Of a stretch of 64,000 nt of DNA, positions 34,169 through 43,514 are shown piece by piece; the first letter of the stretch is position 1, and each line of letters begins with the position of its first letter. The DNA is from DATFQE01 sp963738205 (GTDB lineage Bacteria; Actinomycetota; Thermoleophilia; Gaiellales; Gaiellaceae): the NCBI GenBank assembly GCA_963738205.1, contig CAVTVQ010000008.1, positions 1 through 64,000 on the forward strand, read 5' to 3'. Below the pieces are notes generated by a model that saw nothing but the letters and a program-made list of their open reading frames with translations, was not told the origin of the DNA and did not search any database. The translations under genes and the position numbers were made by a program.

Positions 34169-35362
34169 CTAGCCGCGAATCTCCGTCCAGGCGTTCACCC
34201 AGTCCTCCTGGGTCTTGCAGGTTCCGCCCTCACCGCCACAGTCCTCGGTGGGCGTCGTCCAGTAGTAGACGTCGTCCCACCACGACTCGTCCGAGGCGTG
34301 GAACTCGTCGCAGTGGTTCTTGTTCTTCGTCAGATCGCACGCCTTCAGGTTGACCGGCGCCTCTCCGAAGCCCTCGGCCACGGCCGCCTGCGCCGCCGGC
34401 GAGATCATGTGATCCATCCAGAGGTACATGCAGTTCGGGTGCTGCGCCTTGGAATAGATCATCCAGGTGTCCGACCAGCCCGTCGTGCCTTCCTTGGGCT
34501 TCACGCCCTCGACGGGCTTCTTGTCGCCCTTGAGGATGTTCACCTGGATCGGCCACGTCGTGCCGATCACGACATCCTTGTTCGCGTACGACTGGATCTG
34601 CTTCGCGTAGTCGGCCCACCATTCGCCCACGTTCGGAGCGAGCCCCTTCAGCAGGTCGACGGAGGCCTGGAACTGCTCGTCGTTCAGCTGGTAGGGGTTG
34701 TCGATGCCGAGCTCGGGCTTCGTCGCCTTCAAGTAGAGCGCAGCGTCGGCGATGAAGATCGAGTCGTCGTAGATCGAGATCTTGCCCTTGCTGGGCGTGC
34801 TCGGGTCCCAGATCGCCCCCCAGCTGTCGGGTGCAGGTGTGACCGCGTCCGTCCGCCACGCGAGCAGGTTCGGCCCACGTCCGTGGGGCACGCCGTACGG
34901 TTGGTCGTCCCTCGAGTTGTAGTCCTGGTTCTTGATCCCCTCCTGGACGTCCGCGTAGTTCGGGATCAGATCCGTGTTCACCGGTGCGACGTCGCCCCGC
35001 TCCATCATGCGGACGCTCGCGTTCCCGGAGGCGGAGACGCCGTCGTACTGGCCAGACGTGACGAGCGCGACCATGTCGTCGGACGTCGCCCCGTCCTTCG
35101 TCTTCACCGCGCAGCCGGTCTGCTGCTGGAACTCCTTGGTCAGCTGCGCGTAGCCGGGCCACTGGACCAGGTTGACCTGGCCCTCCTCACGCGCCTTCTC
35201 CTTGATCTCGTCGAGGCTGCCGCCGAGACCCTCGATGGCGGTGTCGCCACCGGAGCCGCCGGCCTCATCGTCCCCGCCGCAGCTCGCGGCCGCGAAGGCC
35301 AGCGCGATCAGCAGCGCTGCAAGAGCGGCGGGGCGCGCCCAACCTCTCGGGTGTTCAGTCAT
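34169..35362 (-). CDS. potD: polyamine-binding lipoprotein PotD-like (system 2)
   Basis: A 397-residue solute-binding protein. The leader (ARPAALAALLIALAFAAASC) ends in a lipobox with Cys, followed by a Gly/Asp-rich linker. The binding domain includes LVQWPGYAQLTKEFQQQTGC, VPHGRGPNLLAWRTDAVT and the helical ISPAAQAAVAEGFGEAPVNL. A late Cys-rich segment (CDLTKNKNHC; DCGGEGGTC) may form disulfides. ATG 35362 chosen (MTEHPRGW), overlapping the potA2 stop by 8 nt; an upstream ATG at 35398 lies inside potA2. Ligand may differ from system 1. Confidence 0.88.
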   Translation of the reverse strand: MTEHPRGWARPAALAALLIALAFAAASCGGDDEAGGSGGDTAIEGLGGSLDEIKEKAREEGQVNLVQWPGYAQLTKEFQQQTGCAVKTKDGATSDDMVALVTSGQYDGVSASGNASVRMMERGDVAPVNTDLIPNYADVQEGIKNQDYNSRDDQPYGVPHGRGPNLLAWRTDAVTPAPDSWGAIWDPSTPSKGKISIYDDSIFIADAALYLKATKPELGIDNPYQLNDEQFQASVDLLKGLAPNVGEWWADYAKQIQSYANKDVVIGTTWPIQVNILKGDKKPVEGVKPKEGTTGWSDTWMIYSKAQHPNCMYLWMDHMISPAAQAAVAEGFGEAPVNLKACDLTKNKNHCDEFHASDESWWDDVYYWTTPTEDCGGEGGTCKTQEDWVNAWTEIRG

Positions 35363-36443
35363 TCGTCTCCTCCATTTCTCCCCCCGGTTCGATTGCATAG
35401 GTGTGCTCGGGCCGCCACTCCAGGCGGACGCGACGGCCGCGGGCCTCGAGCACTTCGGTCGAGGACGTCTCCAGGTTCTGGCGGACGACCATCAGCGCGC
35501 CGCCGTCGTCGAGGTCGACGACGTAGCGGGTGACCATCCCCACGTAGACGACATCGCGGATCCGACCGTCCTCCACATGGGCCCCGGTGGCCGGCTCGGC
35601 TCCTGCCGCGAGGAGGCGGATCTTCTCCGGCCGCACGGTGACGCGGCTCGGCTTCCCGTCCAGGACGCGGTCGAGCACGTTGGAGACGCCGACGAAGCCG
35701 GCGACGAACTCGCTCTCCGGGCGCTCGTAGACGGTCGCCGGCGGCCCGACCTGCTCGATCCTTCCCTCGTTGAAGACGGCGAGGCGGTCGCTCATCGTGA
35801 GCGCTTCCTCCTGGTCGTGGGTCACGTAGAGGAACGTGATGCCGACGTCCTCCTGGATGCCTTTGAGCTCGATCTGCATCTGCTGGCGGAGCTTCAGGTC
35901 GAGGGCGCCGAGCGGCTCGTCCAGGAGCAGCACCTGCGGCCGGTTGACGATCGCCCGGGCCAGGGCGACGCGCTGCCGCTGTCCGCCCGAGAGCTGCCCA
36001 GGCTTGCGCTCGCCGAAGCCGGTGAGCCGTACCATTTCGAGCGCCTCGTCGACCCTTCGCCGGCGCTCGGGCCGCGGGACCTTCTTCACCCGCAGGCCGT
36101 AGGCAACGTTGTCCGACACGCTCATGTGCGGAAACAGCGCGTAGTCCTGGAAGACGGTGTTCACGTTGCGCGCAAACGGCGGCACGCCCGTCACGTCCTT
36201 GCCGCCGAGCAGGATCCGGCCCGAGTCGGGCTGCTCGAAGCCGGCGATCAGTCGCAGCGTCGTCGTCTTGCCCGACCCGCTCGGGCCGAGCATCGTGAAG
36301 AACTCGCCGGCCCGCACCAGCAGGTCGACGCCGTTGACCGCTGCGACTTCCCCGTACGACTTGTAGGCGGAGACGACCTCGACGTCGGCCGGTCGCGCTT
36401 CGTCCGCGAGCGAACTAGACGCTGCCTGCACAGGCGTCGACAA
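35355..36443 (-). CDS. potA: spermidine/putrescine ABC transporter ATPase PotA (system 2)
   Basis: A 362-residue ABC ATPase with Walker A MLGPSGSGKTTTLRLIAGFE, Q-loop FQDYALFPHMSVSDNVAYGL, signature GQLSGGQRQRVALARAIVNR, Walker B LLLDEPLGALD, and H-loop YVTHDQEEALTMSD. A TOBE domain with VRPEKIRLL follows. The start is TTG at 36443, inside the last codons of the aminotransferase gene (29-nt overlap), which implies coupling. Confidence 0.9.
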   Translation of the reverse strand: MSTPVQAASSSLADEARPADVEVVSAYKSYGEVAAVNGVDLLVRAGEFFTMLGPSGSGKTTTLRLIAGFEQPDSGRILLGGKDVTGVPPFARNVNTVFQDYALFPHMSVSDNVAYGLRVKKVPRPERRRRVDEALEMVRLTGFGERKPGQLSGGQRQRVALARAIVNRPQVLLLDEPLGALDLKLRQQMQIELKGIQEDVGITFLYVTHDQEEALTMSDRLAVFNEGRIEQVGPPATVYERPESEFVAGFVGVSNVLDRVLDGKPSRVTVRPEKIRLLAAGAEPATGAHVEDGRIRDVVYVGMVTRYVVDLDDGGALMVVRQNLETSSTEVLEARGRRVRLEWRPEHTYAIEPGGEMEETND

Positions 36444-37717
36444 GCGCTCCCTCCAACAGGTCGAGGCCCCGGTCGAGCTCCTCGTCCGAGGCGACCAGGG
36501 GGACGAGGATCCGGACGACGTTCCCGTACAGCCCGCACGAGAGCAGGATCAGACCCCGCTCTCTGGCTGCCGTCGTCGTCGCGCTCGCGAGCTCGGGTGC
36601 CGGCTCCTTCGTGGCGCGGTCGCGGACGAGCTCCAGGGCGAGCATGGGGCCGAGCCCGCGGACCTCGCCGACCTGCGGCATGCGCTCGGCGATCCCGCTC
36701 AACCGCGCCCGCAGCCGCTGGCCGATCTGCTCGGCGCGCGAGCTGGAAGCGGTCGGCCGCCACCTCGTCGAGGACGGCGATGCCGGCCGCGCACGCGACC
36801 GGGTTGCCGCCGAACGTGCCGCCCAGCCCGCCGGGCTCGACCGCGTCCATGACCTCCGCCCGGCCGGTGACGCCCGCCAGCGGGAGCCCCCCGCCGAGGC
36901 TCTTGCCCGAGACGAGCAGGTCGGGCTCGACGCCGTGCGCCTCGATCGCCCACACCGGGCCGGTGCGGCCGACGCCGCTCTGCACCTCGTCGTCGACGTA
37001 GAGGATGCCGTGCCGGTCGCAAAGCTCCCGCAGCTGGACGACGAAGTCGCGCGGCATCGGGATGAACCCGCCTTCGCCCTGGACCGGTTCCAGCACGACG
37101 CACGCGACTTCGCCCGGGTCGACCTCGCGCTTGAAGAGGAGCTCGAGGCCCGCGATTGCATCGTCGGTTTTGACGCCGCGGTACGGATACGGCGCGGGCG
37201 CGTGGTAGACCTCGGGCGCCAACGGCCCGAACCCGGCGCGGTACGTGACCTTGCTGGTCAGCGTCATCGTCAGCAGCGTGCGCCCGTGGAAGGCGTTGTC
37301 GAACGCGACCACCGCGGGCCGGCCCGTCGCGGCGCGGGCGATCTTGACCGCGTTCTCGACCGCCTCCGCGCCCGAGTTCAAGAGCAGGCTGCGCTGCTCT
37401 TCGCCGCGGCAGGGCGACAGCTCGGCCAGCCGTCTAGAGAGCTCGATGTAGGGCTCGTACATACCGACCATGAAGCACTGGTGCAGGTAACGGTCGATCT
37501 GCTCGTGCATCGCCGCGACAGCCGACGGCAGGCCGTGGCCCGCGTTCTGGCAGCCGAGCCCGCCGGCGAAGTCGACGTAAATGCTCCCGTCGACGTCGAC
37601 GACGGTCGCGCCCTCGGCGCGCGCGACCACGAGCTTCGGCGTCGCCACGCCGCGCGCGACGTACCGGTCGCGCGCCGCGAGAATACGCTCGGTCTCCGTG
37701 CGCTCGGTCGTGGCCAC
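36415..37717 (-). CDS. gabT: class III aminotransferase, GABA transaminase-like, one frameshift
   Basis: A PLP enzyme of about 434 residues: YVDFAGGLGCQNAGHGLPSA, LLLNSGAEAVENAVKIARAA, VLEPVQGEGGFIPMPRDFVV, DDEVQSGVGRTGPVWAIEAH and the PLP Lys in LLVSGKSLGGGLPLAGVTGR. These resemble GabT, which converts GABA plus 2-oxoglutarate to succinate semialdehyde. One base too many near 36750 shifts the frame (FQLAR, then RAEQIGQRLRARLSGI), truncating the C-terminal domain if real. Start is GTG 37717, first gene of operon 2, directly below the divergent promoter with two operator-like sites. Confidence 0.85.
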
Positions 37718-37787
37718 GCGTCGCTAGCTAAACCGCTCCCCGCCGTGCACGACAAGGGCCGCCGGGTCCAGTCGATCTCCCGCCATA

Positions 37788-37803
37788 TGGACAGACGGGC
37801 CAA
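37788..37803 (-). promoter_or_regulatory. candidate polyamine-regulon operator, site 2
   Basis: TGGACAGACGGGCCAA, the same orientation as site 1, lies 71 nt upstream of the GabT-like gene start and 112 nt upstream of the amine oxidase start. It shares 12 of 12 fixed bases with site 1 (TGGACA and GGCCAA). Confidence 0.55.
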
Positions 37804-37862
37804 GAGCTTTCGGCCCTGTTGGCCTTCCCGGGCCTTGCAACCCCCTCTTCAGCACCGTAGTT

Positions 37863-37878
37863 TTGGCCGAACCGTCCA
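37863..37878 (+). promoter_or_regulatory. candidate polyamine-regulon operator, site 3 (inverted)
   Basis: TTGGCCGAACCGTCCA, the reverse complement of TGGACGGTTCGGCCAA, so it matches sites 1 and 2 in 11 of 12 fixed bases. It is 37 nt upstream of the amine oxidase ATG. Sites 2 and 3 face each other across the divergent promoter. Confidence 0.55.
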
Positions 37879-37914
37879 GACGATGGTGCTGCTCACGCGC
37901 GGGAGAGGAGAGAC

Positions 37915-39450
37915 ATGACACGTACCCCCCTGGCACAGGAGCTTCAGCAGGCGGCGGCAGCCTCAGCGCCCGAGAGCGAGCCCACAATCACGAGACGCCG
38001 CCTCCTCCGCGACGCCGGGCTCGTCGGACTGACGCTCGCCGCGTCAGGACGCTTCGCGCCACCCGCAAACCCGGCAACGGCGCCGCGCATCGTCGTCGTC
38101 GGCGCCGGCCTGGCCGGACTGACCTGCGCGTACCGCCTCAAGCAGGCCGGCTATCTCGCGCAGGTCCACGACGCCGCCGATCGTGTCGGCGGCCGCTGTT
38201 GGACGATCCGCGGCGCGTTCGCGGACGGTCAGATCGCGGAGCATGGGGGCGAGCTGATCGATCAAGGGCACACCGCGATCCGGCAGCTCGCGCAGGAGCT
38301 GGGCCTGAAGCTCGACAACCTGCTGCAGGCCGAGCAGAACGGGGCGGAGCCGACCTATTACTTCGACCGCGCGGACTACCCCTTCACGCAGGCCACCACG
38401 GACCTGAAGGCCGTCTGGCAAAAGATCCATAGCGACGCGTCGGCCGCCGGCTATCCCACGACCTACGACAGCTTCACGCAGCGCGCGTTCGAGCTCGACG
38501 ACATGTCGATCGTCGACTGGATCGAGGAGTCCGTGCCGGGCGGCATGCGTTCCAGGCTCGGGCAGTTGCTGGACGTCGCCTACAACATCGAATACGGCGC
38601 CGAGTCGGCCCAGCAAAGCTCGCTCAATCTGCTCTACCTGCTCGCCTATGCGGGCCCGGGTCAGCTGCGGATCTTCGGCAAGTCGAACGAGAAGTACCAC
38701 GTCCGCGGTGGGAACGACCAGATTCCGGCCCGGGTGGCCGCCGCGCTCGCCGGGCAGGTGGCGCTCGGCTCCGAGCTGACGGCCATCCGGCTGCGCTCGG
38801 ACGGGGCGTACTCGCTGAGCCTCCGGAGTGGAGGCTCGACGAAGACCGTGGTCGCCGACCGTGTCGTGCTCGCCCTTCCGTTCGCAGTGCTGCGCGCCTC
38901 GGTCGACTACGCGCAGGCCGGTTTCAAGGCTCTCAAGCGCATCGCGATCGCCGAGCAGGGCATGGGAACGAACTCGAAGCTCCACGTCCAGTTCCGGACG
39001 CGGCACTGGGAGTCGCTGCGGTCGAGCGGTGAGACGTACGCCGACACCGGCTACCAGAGCACGTGGGACGTCACGCGGACGCAGGCGGGCCGTTCCGGAA
39101 TCCTCGTCGACTACACCGGCGGATTGATCGGCGCCGGCTTCGGCTCGGGGACGGCTGCCTCGCGCGCCAAGGAGTTCCTCAGCCAGATCGAGCCCGTGCT
39201 GCCCGGTATCTCGGCGCAGTGGAACGGTCGAGCGACGCGCGACGTCTGGACTGCCGACCCTTGGACGCGGGGCTCGTACTCGTATTGGAAGGTGGGCCAG
39301 TACACCCGCTTTGCCGGGGTCGAGAGGGAGGTCGAGGGCGCCTGCCACTTCTGCGGTGAGCACACCTCGATCGACTTCCAGGGCTACCTCAACGGCGCGG
39401 TCGAGACGGGCGAGCGGGCGGCGGGCGAGGTGATCGCTGCGCTTCGCTAG
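37915..39450 (+). CDS. flavin monoamine/putrescine oxidase, exported
   Basis: A 511-residue FAD amine oxidase. A Tat-like leader precedes it (ITRRRLLRDAGLVGLTLAAS). FAD binding: IVVVGAGLAGLTCAYRLKQA, then DAADRVGGRCWTIRGAF, and near the end EGACHFCGEHTSIDFQGYLN. The aromatic cage part includes WTRGSYSYWKVGQYTRFAG. Enzymes of this type oxidise putrescine or other monoamines/polyamines to aldehyde plus H2O2 and ammonia. Divergent from the GabT-like gene; ATG at 37915 has GGGAGAGGAG upstream. Substrate inferred from context. Confidence 0.85.
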   Translation: MTRTPLAQELQQAAAASAPESEPTITRRRLLRDAGLVGLTLAASGRFAPPANPATAPRIVVVGAGLAGLTCAYRLKQAGYLAQVHDAADRVGGRCWTIRGAFADGQIAEHGGELIDQGHTAIRQLAQELGLKLDNLLQAEQNGAEPTYYFDRADYPFTQATTDLKAVWQKIHSDASAAGYPTTYDSFTQRAFELDDMSIVDWIEESVPGGMRSRLGQLLDVAYNIEYGAESAQQSSLNLLYLLAYAGPGQLRIFGKSNEKYHVRGGNDQIPARVAAALAGQVALGSELTAIRLRSDGAYSLSLRSGGSTKTVVADRVVLALPFAVLRASVDYAQAGFKALKRIAIAEQGMGTNSKLHVQFRTRHWESLRSSGETYADTGYQSTWDVTRTQAGRSGILVDYTGGLIGAGFGSGTAASRAKEFLSQIEPVLPGISAQWNGRATRDVWTADPWTRGSYSYWKVGQYTRFAGVEREVEGACHFCGEHTSIDFQGYLNGAVETGERAAGEVIAALR

Positions 39451-39459
39451 CGCACGCGC

Positions 39460-40911
39460 ATGCTCATCGTTCGCGACATCGCCACGCTACCCGGTCTCGA
39501 TCTACGCGTCGCCGCCGGAGCAGATGGGCTGAGCCGCGAGGTCAGCTGGCTCCACGTCTCGGAGCTCGACGACCCGACGCCTTGGCTCGAGGGCGGCGAG
39601 TTCCTGCTCACGACCGGGCTCGGCGTCGGCGAGCTCGCTGCTGCCCAGCGGGCGTACATCCGGCGCCTCGCCTCGCACGGAATCTCAGGCCTGGGCTTCG
39701 GGATCGGCCTGGGCTTCGCGGATGTTCCTCCTGCCCTGGTCGAGGAGGCCGACCGGCTGCGCTTCGCGATCGTGACGGTGCCGTACGAGGTGCCGTTCGT
39801 GGCGATCACGAAGGCGGCGTTCACCCACCTCGCCAACGAGCAGCTGGAGCGGGTGACGCGAGCACTGGCTGTGCACGAGCGCCTCGCCGAGGCGGTCGTG
39901 GAGGGCCGTGGCGTCCACGCGCTGCTGTCGATCGTCTGCACGCACCTGGAATGCAGCCTCGCGCTCCTCGACGAGAACGGCCTCGTCGTCGGCGAGCGGC
40001 ATCCGGGCAAGCGGGCGTCGTTCGACGGCGCGCTCGAGCTGCCGGTCGTCGCCCACGGGGAGCCGGCCACCTTGCGCGCCGCGCGGGACGGCCGTCCCTT
40101 CGGCGAGTACGACCGCCTGGTGCTGCACCACGGCCAGACGGCGCTCGCGTTCGAGCTCTCGCGCCGGCGGGCGGTCAGCGCCGCCGAGCTGCGGCTGGCC
40201 GGCGACCTGCTCGAAGACCTCGAGGACGACCGCCTCGACGAGCGCGAGGCTTCGCGCCGGATGGCGGCGTTCGGGCTAGACCCGCGCGGGAGCTACGCGG
40301 CCTTGCTCGCGCTGCCGACGAACGGGGCGACTGCCGAGGGGGTTCGGCTTCGGCTCGCGGGCGAGTTGGACACGCTGTCCGTGCCGTACGTCTCGACCGC
40401 CCGTCTCGACCGCGCGGCGTTCCTCGTCGAGGCGAGCGACGACGACGCGGTGCTGGCTCTGGGGCAGCGGCTCGCGACCGGCTCCGACTGGCGCGTCGGG
40501 ATCGGGCGGCCGGGCCGCGGCCGTCAGCTCGGCCGCAGCCTGCTCGAGGCCCGTGCGGCGCTCGAGACAACCGAGGGCAGGGTCGCCTCGTACCGCGACC
40601 TCGGGTCGTTGGAGCTCTTGCTCAACCTCGACGACGCACCGCTCGAGGCCTTCGTCGACCGCGTGCTCGGCGCCGCCGCGAGCAACTCCTGGCTGCTCGA
40701 CTCGCTCTCCGGCCTGCTCGACGCCGGCTGCCGCTGGAGCGAGGCGGCTGAGCGGCTCGGCGTCCATCGGCACACGCTCCGTTACCGGATGGATCGCCTC
40801 CGCGAAGTGACCGGCCGTCACCCGGACGATCCGGGTCAACGAATGGAGCTGTGGCTCGCGCTCAAGGCCCACGACGCGCTCCAGGCGCGCCGGGCGGTGC
40901 GGGCCACGTGA
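39460..40911 (+). CDS. PucR-family transcriptional regulator
   Basis: A 483-residue regulator. Residues 1-125 are the PucR-like N-terminal domain (RDIATLPGLDLRVAAGADGL, TPWLEGGEFLLTTGLGVGEL). The middle is a GGDEF-like regulatory fold. The C-terminal HTH_30 domain reads CRWSEAAERLGVHRHTLRYR, then MDRLREVTGRHPDD. PucR-type proteins control purine, amine and amino-acid catabolism. It is 9 nt after the amine oxidase gene and the only specific regulator in the block, so it is the best candidate to bind the TGGACR-N4-GGCCAA sites. Confidence 0.88.
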   Translation: MLIVRDIATLPGLDLRVAAGADGLSREVSWLHVSELDDPTPWLEGGEFLLTTGLGVGELAAAQRAYIRRLASHGISGLGFGIGLGFADVPPALVEEADRLRFAIVTVPYEVPFVAITKAAFTHLANEQLERVTRALAVHERLAEAVVEGRGVHALLSIVCTHLECSLALLDENGLVVGERHPGKRASFDGALELPVVAHGEPATLRAARDGRPFGEYDRLVLHHGQTALAFELSRRRAVSAAELRLAGDLLEDLEDDRLDEREASRRMAAFGLDPRGSYAALLALPTNGATAEGVRLRLAGELDTLSVPYVSTARLDRAAFLVEASDDDAVLALGQRLATGSDWRVGIGRPGRGRQLGRSLLEARAALETTEGRVASYRDLGSLELLLNLDDAPLEAFVDRVLGAAASNSWLLDSLSGLLDAGCRWSEAAERLGVHRHTLRYRMDRLREVTGRHPDDPGQRMELWLALKAHDALQARRAVRAT

Positions 40912-41894
40912 TCGCTGTGCTCGGCGCAGCCGGGACGATCGGCCGCACCGTGACCGCGTTCCTCGAGGAGTGGGAGGCTCCGGTCCGGCGGCTCGACTTC
41001 CGCCTGGAGGGCGACGAGCACGTCGACGTCACCGACCCGGAGTCGCTCGCCCGCGGCCTCGAGGGCACCCGGGTTGTCGTCAACTCGGTCGACTACCGCT
41101 TCAACCTCGACGTGATGCGCGGCGCGCTCGCGGCCGGCGTCGACTACGTCGACCTCGGCGGGCTCTTCCACATGACACGCCGCCAACTGGAGCTCGACGG
41201 CGACTTCCGCGCGGCCGGCCGCACGGCGATCCTCGGGCTCGGGTCGGCGCCGGGGAAGACCAACCTGCTCGCCCGCGCGGCGGCGGAGCGGCTCGCCGGG
41301 AATCCGACCTCCCTGGAGATCTGGGCGGCGACGCGCGACCCGGCCGCGAGCGACCATCCGCTGCCTGCTCCGTACTCGGTGCGGACGCTCCTCGACGAGC
41401 TGACCATGTCGCCGATGGTCGTGCGCGACGGCCGGCTCGAGGAAGCCGAGCCGCTCTCCGGCCGCACGACGCGCACGTTCCCCGATCCGGTCGGCACGGC
41501 CGCGGGCATCTACACGCTTCACTCCGAGCTGGCCACGCTGCCCGTGCGCTACCCGAGCGTGCAGGAGGCGAGCTTCCGCCTCTGCCTGGCGCCGGGCCTG
41601 ATCGAGAAGCTGCTCGCCCTGCCCGAGGGCGAGGAGCCCGAGCCGTACGTGCAGTCACCCGCGTCCGTCTCGGCCCACGTGGTCGAGGCGACGAACGGCG
41701 ACGGCCGTTCCGTCATCGGTACCTCACTGACGCGGGGCGGGAGCGCGCGCTCGACCTCCGAGCCGACCGCCCGGGCCGCCGTCGAGCTGCTCGAAGGCCG
41801 GCTCGCCGCCCCGGGGGCGGCCGCGCCCGAGGACGCGATCGCCGACCCCGAGGCCTTCCTCGCGCTGCTCGGCACGGAGGTCTCGTGGAGCTAG
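40908..41894 (+). CDS. saccharopine dehydrogenase-like NAD(P)-binding protein
   Basis: A 328-residue protein with an N-terminal Rossmann motif (VIAVLGAAGTIGRTVTAFLE) and LEGTRVVVNSVDYRFNLDVM, GVDYVDLGGLFHMTRRQ, typical of saccharopine dehydrogenase/carboxynorspermidine-type enzymes. The rest (LPVRYPSVQEASFRLCLAPG) forms the catalytic half. In a polyamine block it could act on an alpha-amino acid or a carboxylated polyamine, but substrate is unknown. GTG start overlaps the pucR stop as GTGA. Confidence 0.75.
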   Translation: MIAVLGAAGTIGRTVTAFLEEWEAPVRRLDFRLEGDEHVDVTDPESLARGLEGTRVVVNSVDYRFNLDVMRGALAAGVDYVDLGGLFHMTRRQLELDGDFRAAGRTAILGLGSAPGKTNLLARAAAERLAGNPTSLEIWAATRDPAASDHPLPAPYSVRTLLDELTMSPMVVRDGRLEEAEPLSGRTTRTFPDPVGTAAGIYTLHSELATLPVRYPSVQEASFRLCLAPGLIEKLLALPEGEEPEPYVQSPASVSAHVVEATNGDGRSVIGTSLTRGGSARSTSEPTARAAVELLEGRLAAPGAAAPEDAIADPEAFLALLGTEVSWS

Positions 41895-41977
41895 ACGCCT
41901 TCGATGTCGAGCTCCGGGGCGTAAGCAAGCGCTTCGACGACGGCCGGCGGGCCACGGTCATCCTCCCCCGGGCCTGA
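41885..41977 (+). pseudogene. remnant of an ABC transporter ATPase N-terminus
   Basis: A 30-codon frame starting GTG and overlapping the end of the previous gene. It reads VELDAFDVELRGVSKRFDDG, then RRATVILPRA and stop. VELRGVSKRFDDG is the classic first beta-strand and A-loop of PotA-type ATPases; the rest of the gene is missing. It looks like a scar of a deleted third pot ATPase gene. Confidence 0.5.
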
Positions 41978-41988
41978 AAGGAGCCATC

Positions 41989-43449
41989 GTGGCAACGACC
42001 GTTCGCACCCTCCAGAACTTCATCGGCGGCGAGTGGGTGGAGTCCACCGGCGAGCACGTCCGCGAGATCGTCTCGCCGGTCACCGGCGAGAAGGTCGCCG
42101 ACGCGCCCGACGCGAGCCGCGAGGACGTGGCCCGGGCCGCTCGGGCGGCCCGCGAGGCGCAGCCCGGCTGGGCCGCGCTGTCCGCCTGGGACCGGGCACG
42201 CATCTGCCACGCGATCGCGGACGCGATCGACGAGCGCACCGAGGACATGGCCCGCGAGCTCTCGCTCGAGCAGGGCAAGCCCTATGCGGCCGAGGCGATT
42301 CCGGACATCGAGGAGACTGCCGAGAACTTCCGCATCGCCGCCGAGGACGTCAAGCGCATGGAGAGCGCGATCATCCCCTCGCAGGACGTCAACAAGCGCA
42401 TCCTGACCTTCCGCAAGCCGAACGGCGTCTACGCGGGAATCACGCCCTGGAACTTCCCGACGCTGATCCCTGTCGAGCTGATCGCACCGGGCATCGCCGC
42501 CGGCAACACGATCGTGATGAAGCCGTCCGAGTGGACGCCGGTCGCGATGGCCACCTTCATGCAGGTCATGGCCGACGCGGGTCTGCCGCCCGGAGTCGTC
42601 AACGTCGTCTACGGCGGCGGGGAGGTCGGCGAGGCACTCGTGACCGATGAGAACGTCGACTGCGTCGGCTTCGTCGGCTCGCACCACACAGCGGAGAAGA
42701 TCGTGCGGGCCGCGGGCTTGAAGCGCACGCTGATCGAGGCGAGCGGGAACGGGCCGGTGATCGTCTGTGCGGACGCAGACCTCGAGGCTGCGGCCAAGGG
42801 CGCCGTCTTCGGCGGCTTCTTCTGCGCCGGCCAGGTCTGCTGCGCGACCGAGCGCGTGCTCGTCGACAAGCGCGTCCACGACGACTTCCTATCGGCGGTC
42901 GTGCGTGAGGCGGAGGGCTGGAAGCTCGGCGACCCGTTCGACAAGGACACGCTCGTCGGGCCGATGAACAACGAGCCGACCGCGCAGAAGATGGACGCGC
43001 ACGTGGCCGACGCCGTCGACAAGGGAGCCGAGGTCGTGCTCGGCGGGTCGCGCGACGACGGGCGCCCGACCTCGCTCTACTACCAGCCCACCGTGGTGGA
43101 TCGAGTGGGCGTCGACACGCTGATCAACCGCGACGAGACCTTCGGGCCGATCGTGCCGGTGATCGTCGTGGACGGCGACGACGAGGCGCTGGCGGTGGCG
43201 AACGACTCGCACCTCGGGCTGCAGGCGGCCGTGTACACCAGGAGCCTCAAGCGGGCGTTCCGGTTCCTCGACTCGCTCCGCGTCGGCAACGTCGTCGTCA
43301 ACGACTCGACCGACTACTGGGAGGCGCACGAGCCGTTCGGCGGCGCTGCCGGCACGCGAACGGGCTGGGGGCGGATCGGCGGCCGCTACACCATGCTCGA
43401 CATGACCGACCTGAAGACGGCCGTGATCGACGTGGGTCAGCTGGACTAG
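41989..43449 (+). CDS. aldehyde dehydrogenase (second), semialdehyde-type
   Basis: A 486-residue aldehyde dehydrogenase: ITPWNFPTLIPVELIAPGIA, catalytic Glu in LIEASGNGPVIVCADADLEA, catalytic Cys in FFCAGQVCCATERVLVDKRV, and RDETFGPIVPVIVVDG. The ASGN rather than LGGK motif differs from the first ALDH and is seen in GapN-like and semialdehyde dehydrogenases. It could finish the pathway at succinate semialdehyde, but other substrates are possible. GTG at 41989 has AAAGGAG about 7 nt upstream. Confidence 0.82.
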   Translation: MATTVRTLQNFIGGEWVESTGEHVREIVSPVTGEKVADAPDASREDVARAARAAREAQPGWAALSAWDRARICHAIADAIDERTEDMARELSLEQGKPYAAEAIPDIEETAENFRIAAEDVKRMESAIIPSQDVNKRILTFRKPNGVYAGITPWNFPTLIPVELIAPGIAAGNTIVMKPSEWTPVAMATFMQVMADAGLPPGVVNVVYGGGEVGEALVTDENVDCVGFVGSHHTAEKIVRAAGLKRTLIEASGNGPVIVCADADLEAAAKGAVFGGFFCAGQVCCATERVLVDKRVHDDFLSAVVREAEGWKLGDPFDKDTLVGPMNNEPTAQKMDAHVADAVDKGAEVVLGGSRDDGRPTSLYYQPTVVDRVGVDTLINRDETFGPIVPVIVVDGDDEALAVANDSHLGLQAAVYTRSLKRAFRFLDSLRVGNVVVNDSTDYWEAHEPFGGAAGTRTGWGRIGGRYTMLDMTDLKTAVIDVGQLD

Positions 43450-43514
43450 CTGCGTTCGTTCGCCGGTGGGCGCGCCTCCGGCTGGCCCGCGTTCCGCCCA
43501 GGCATGCTGAGGGC

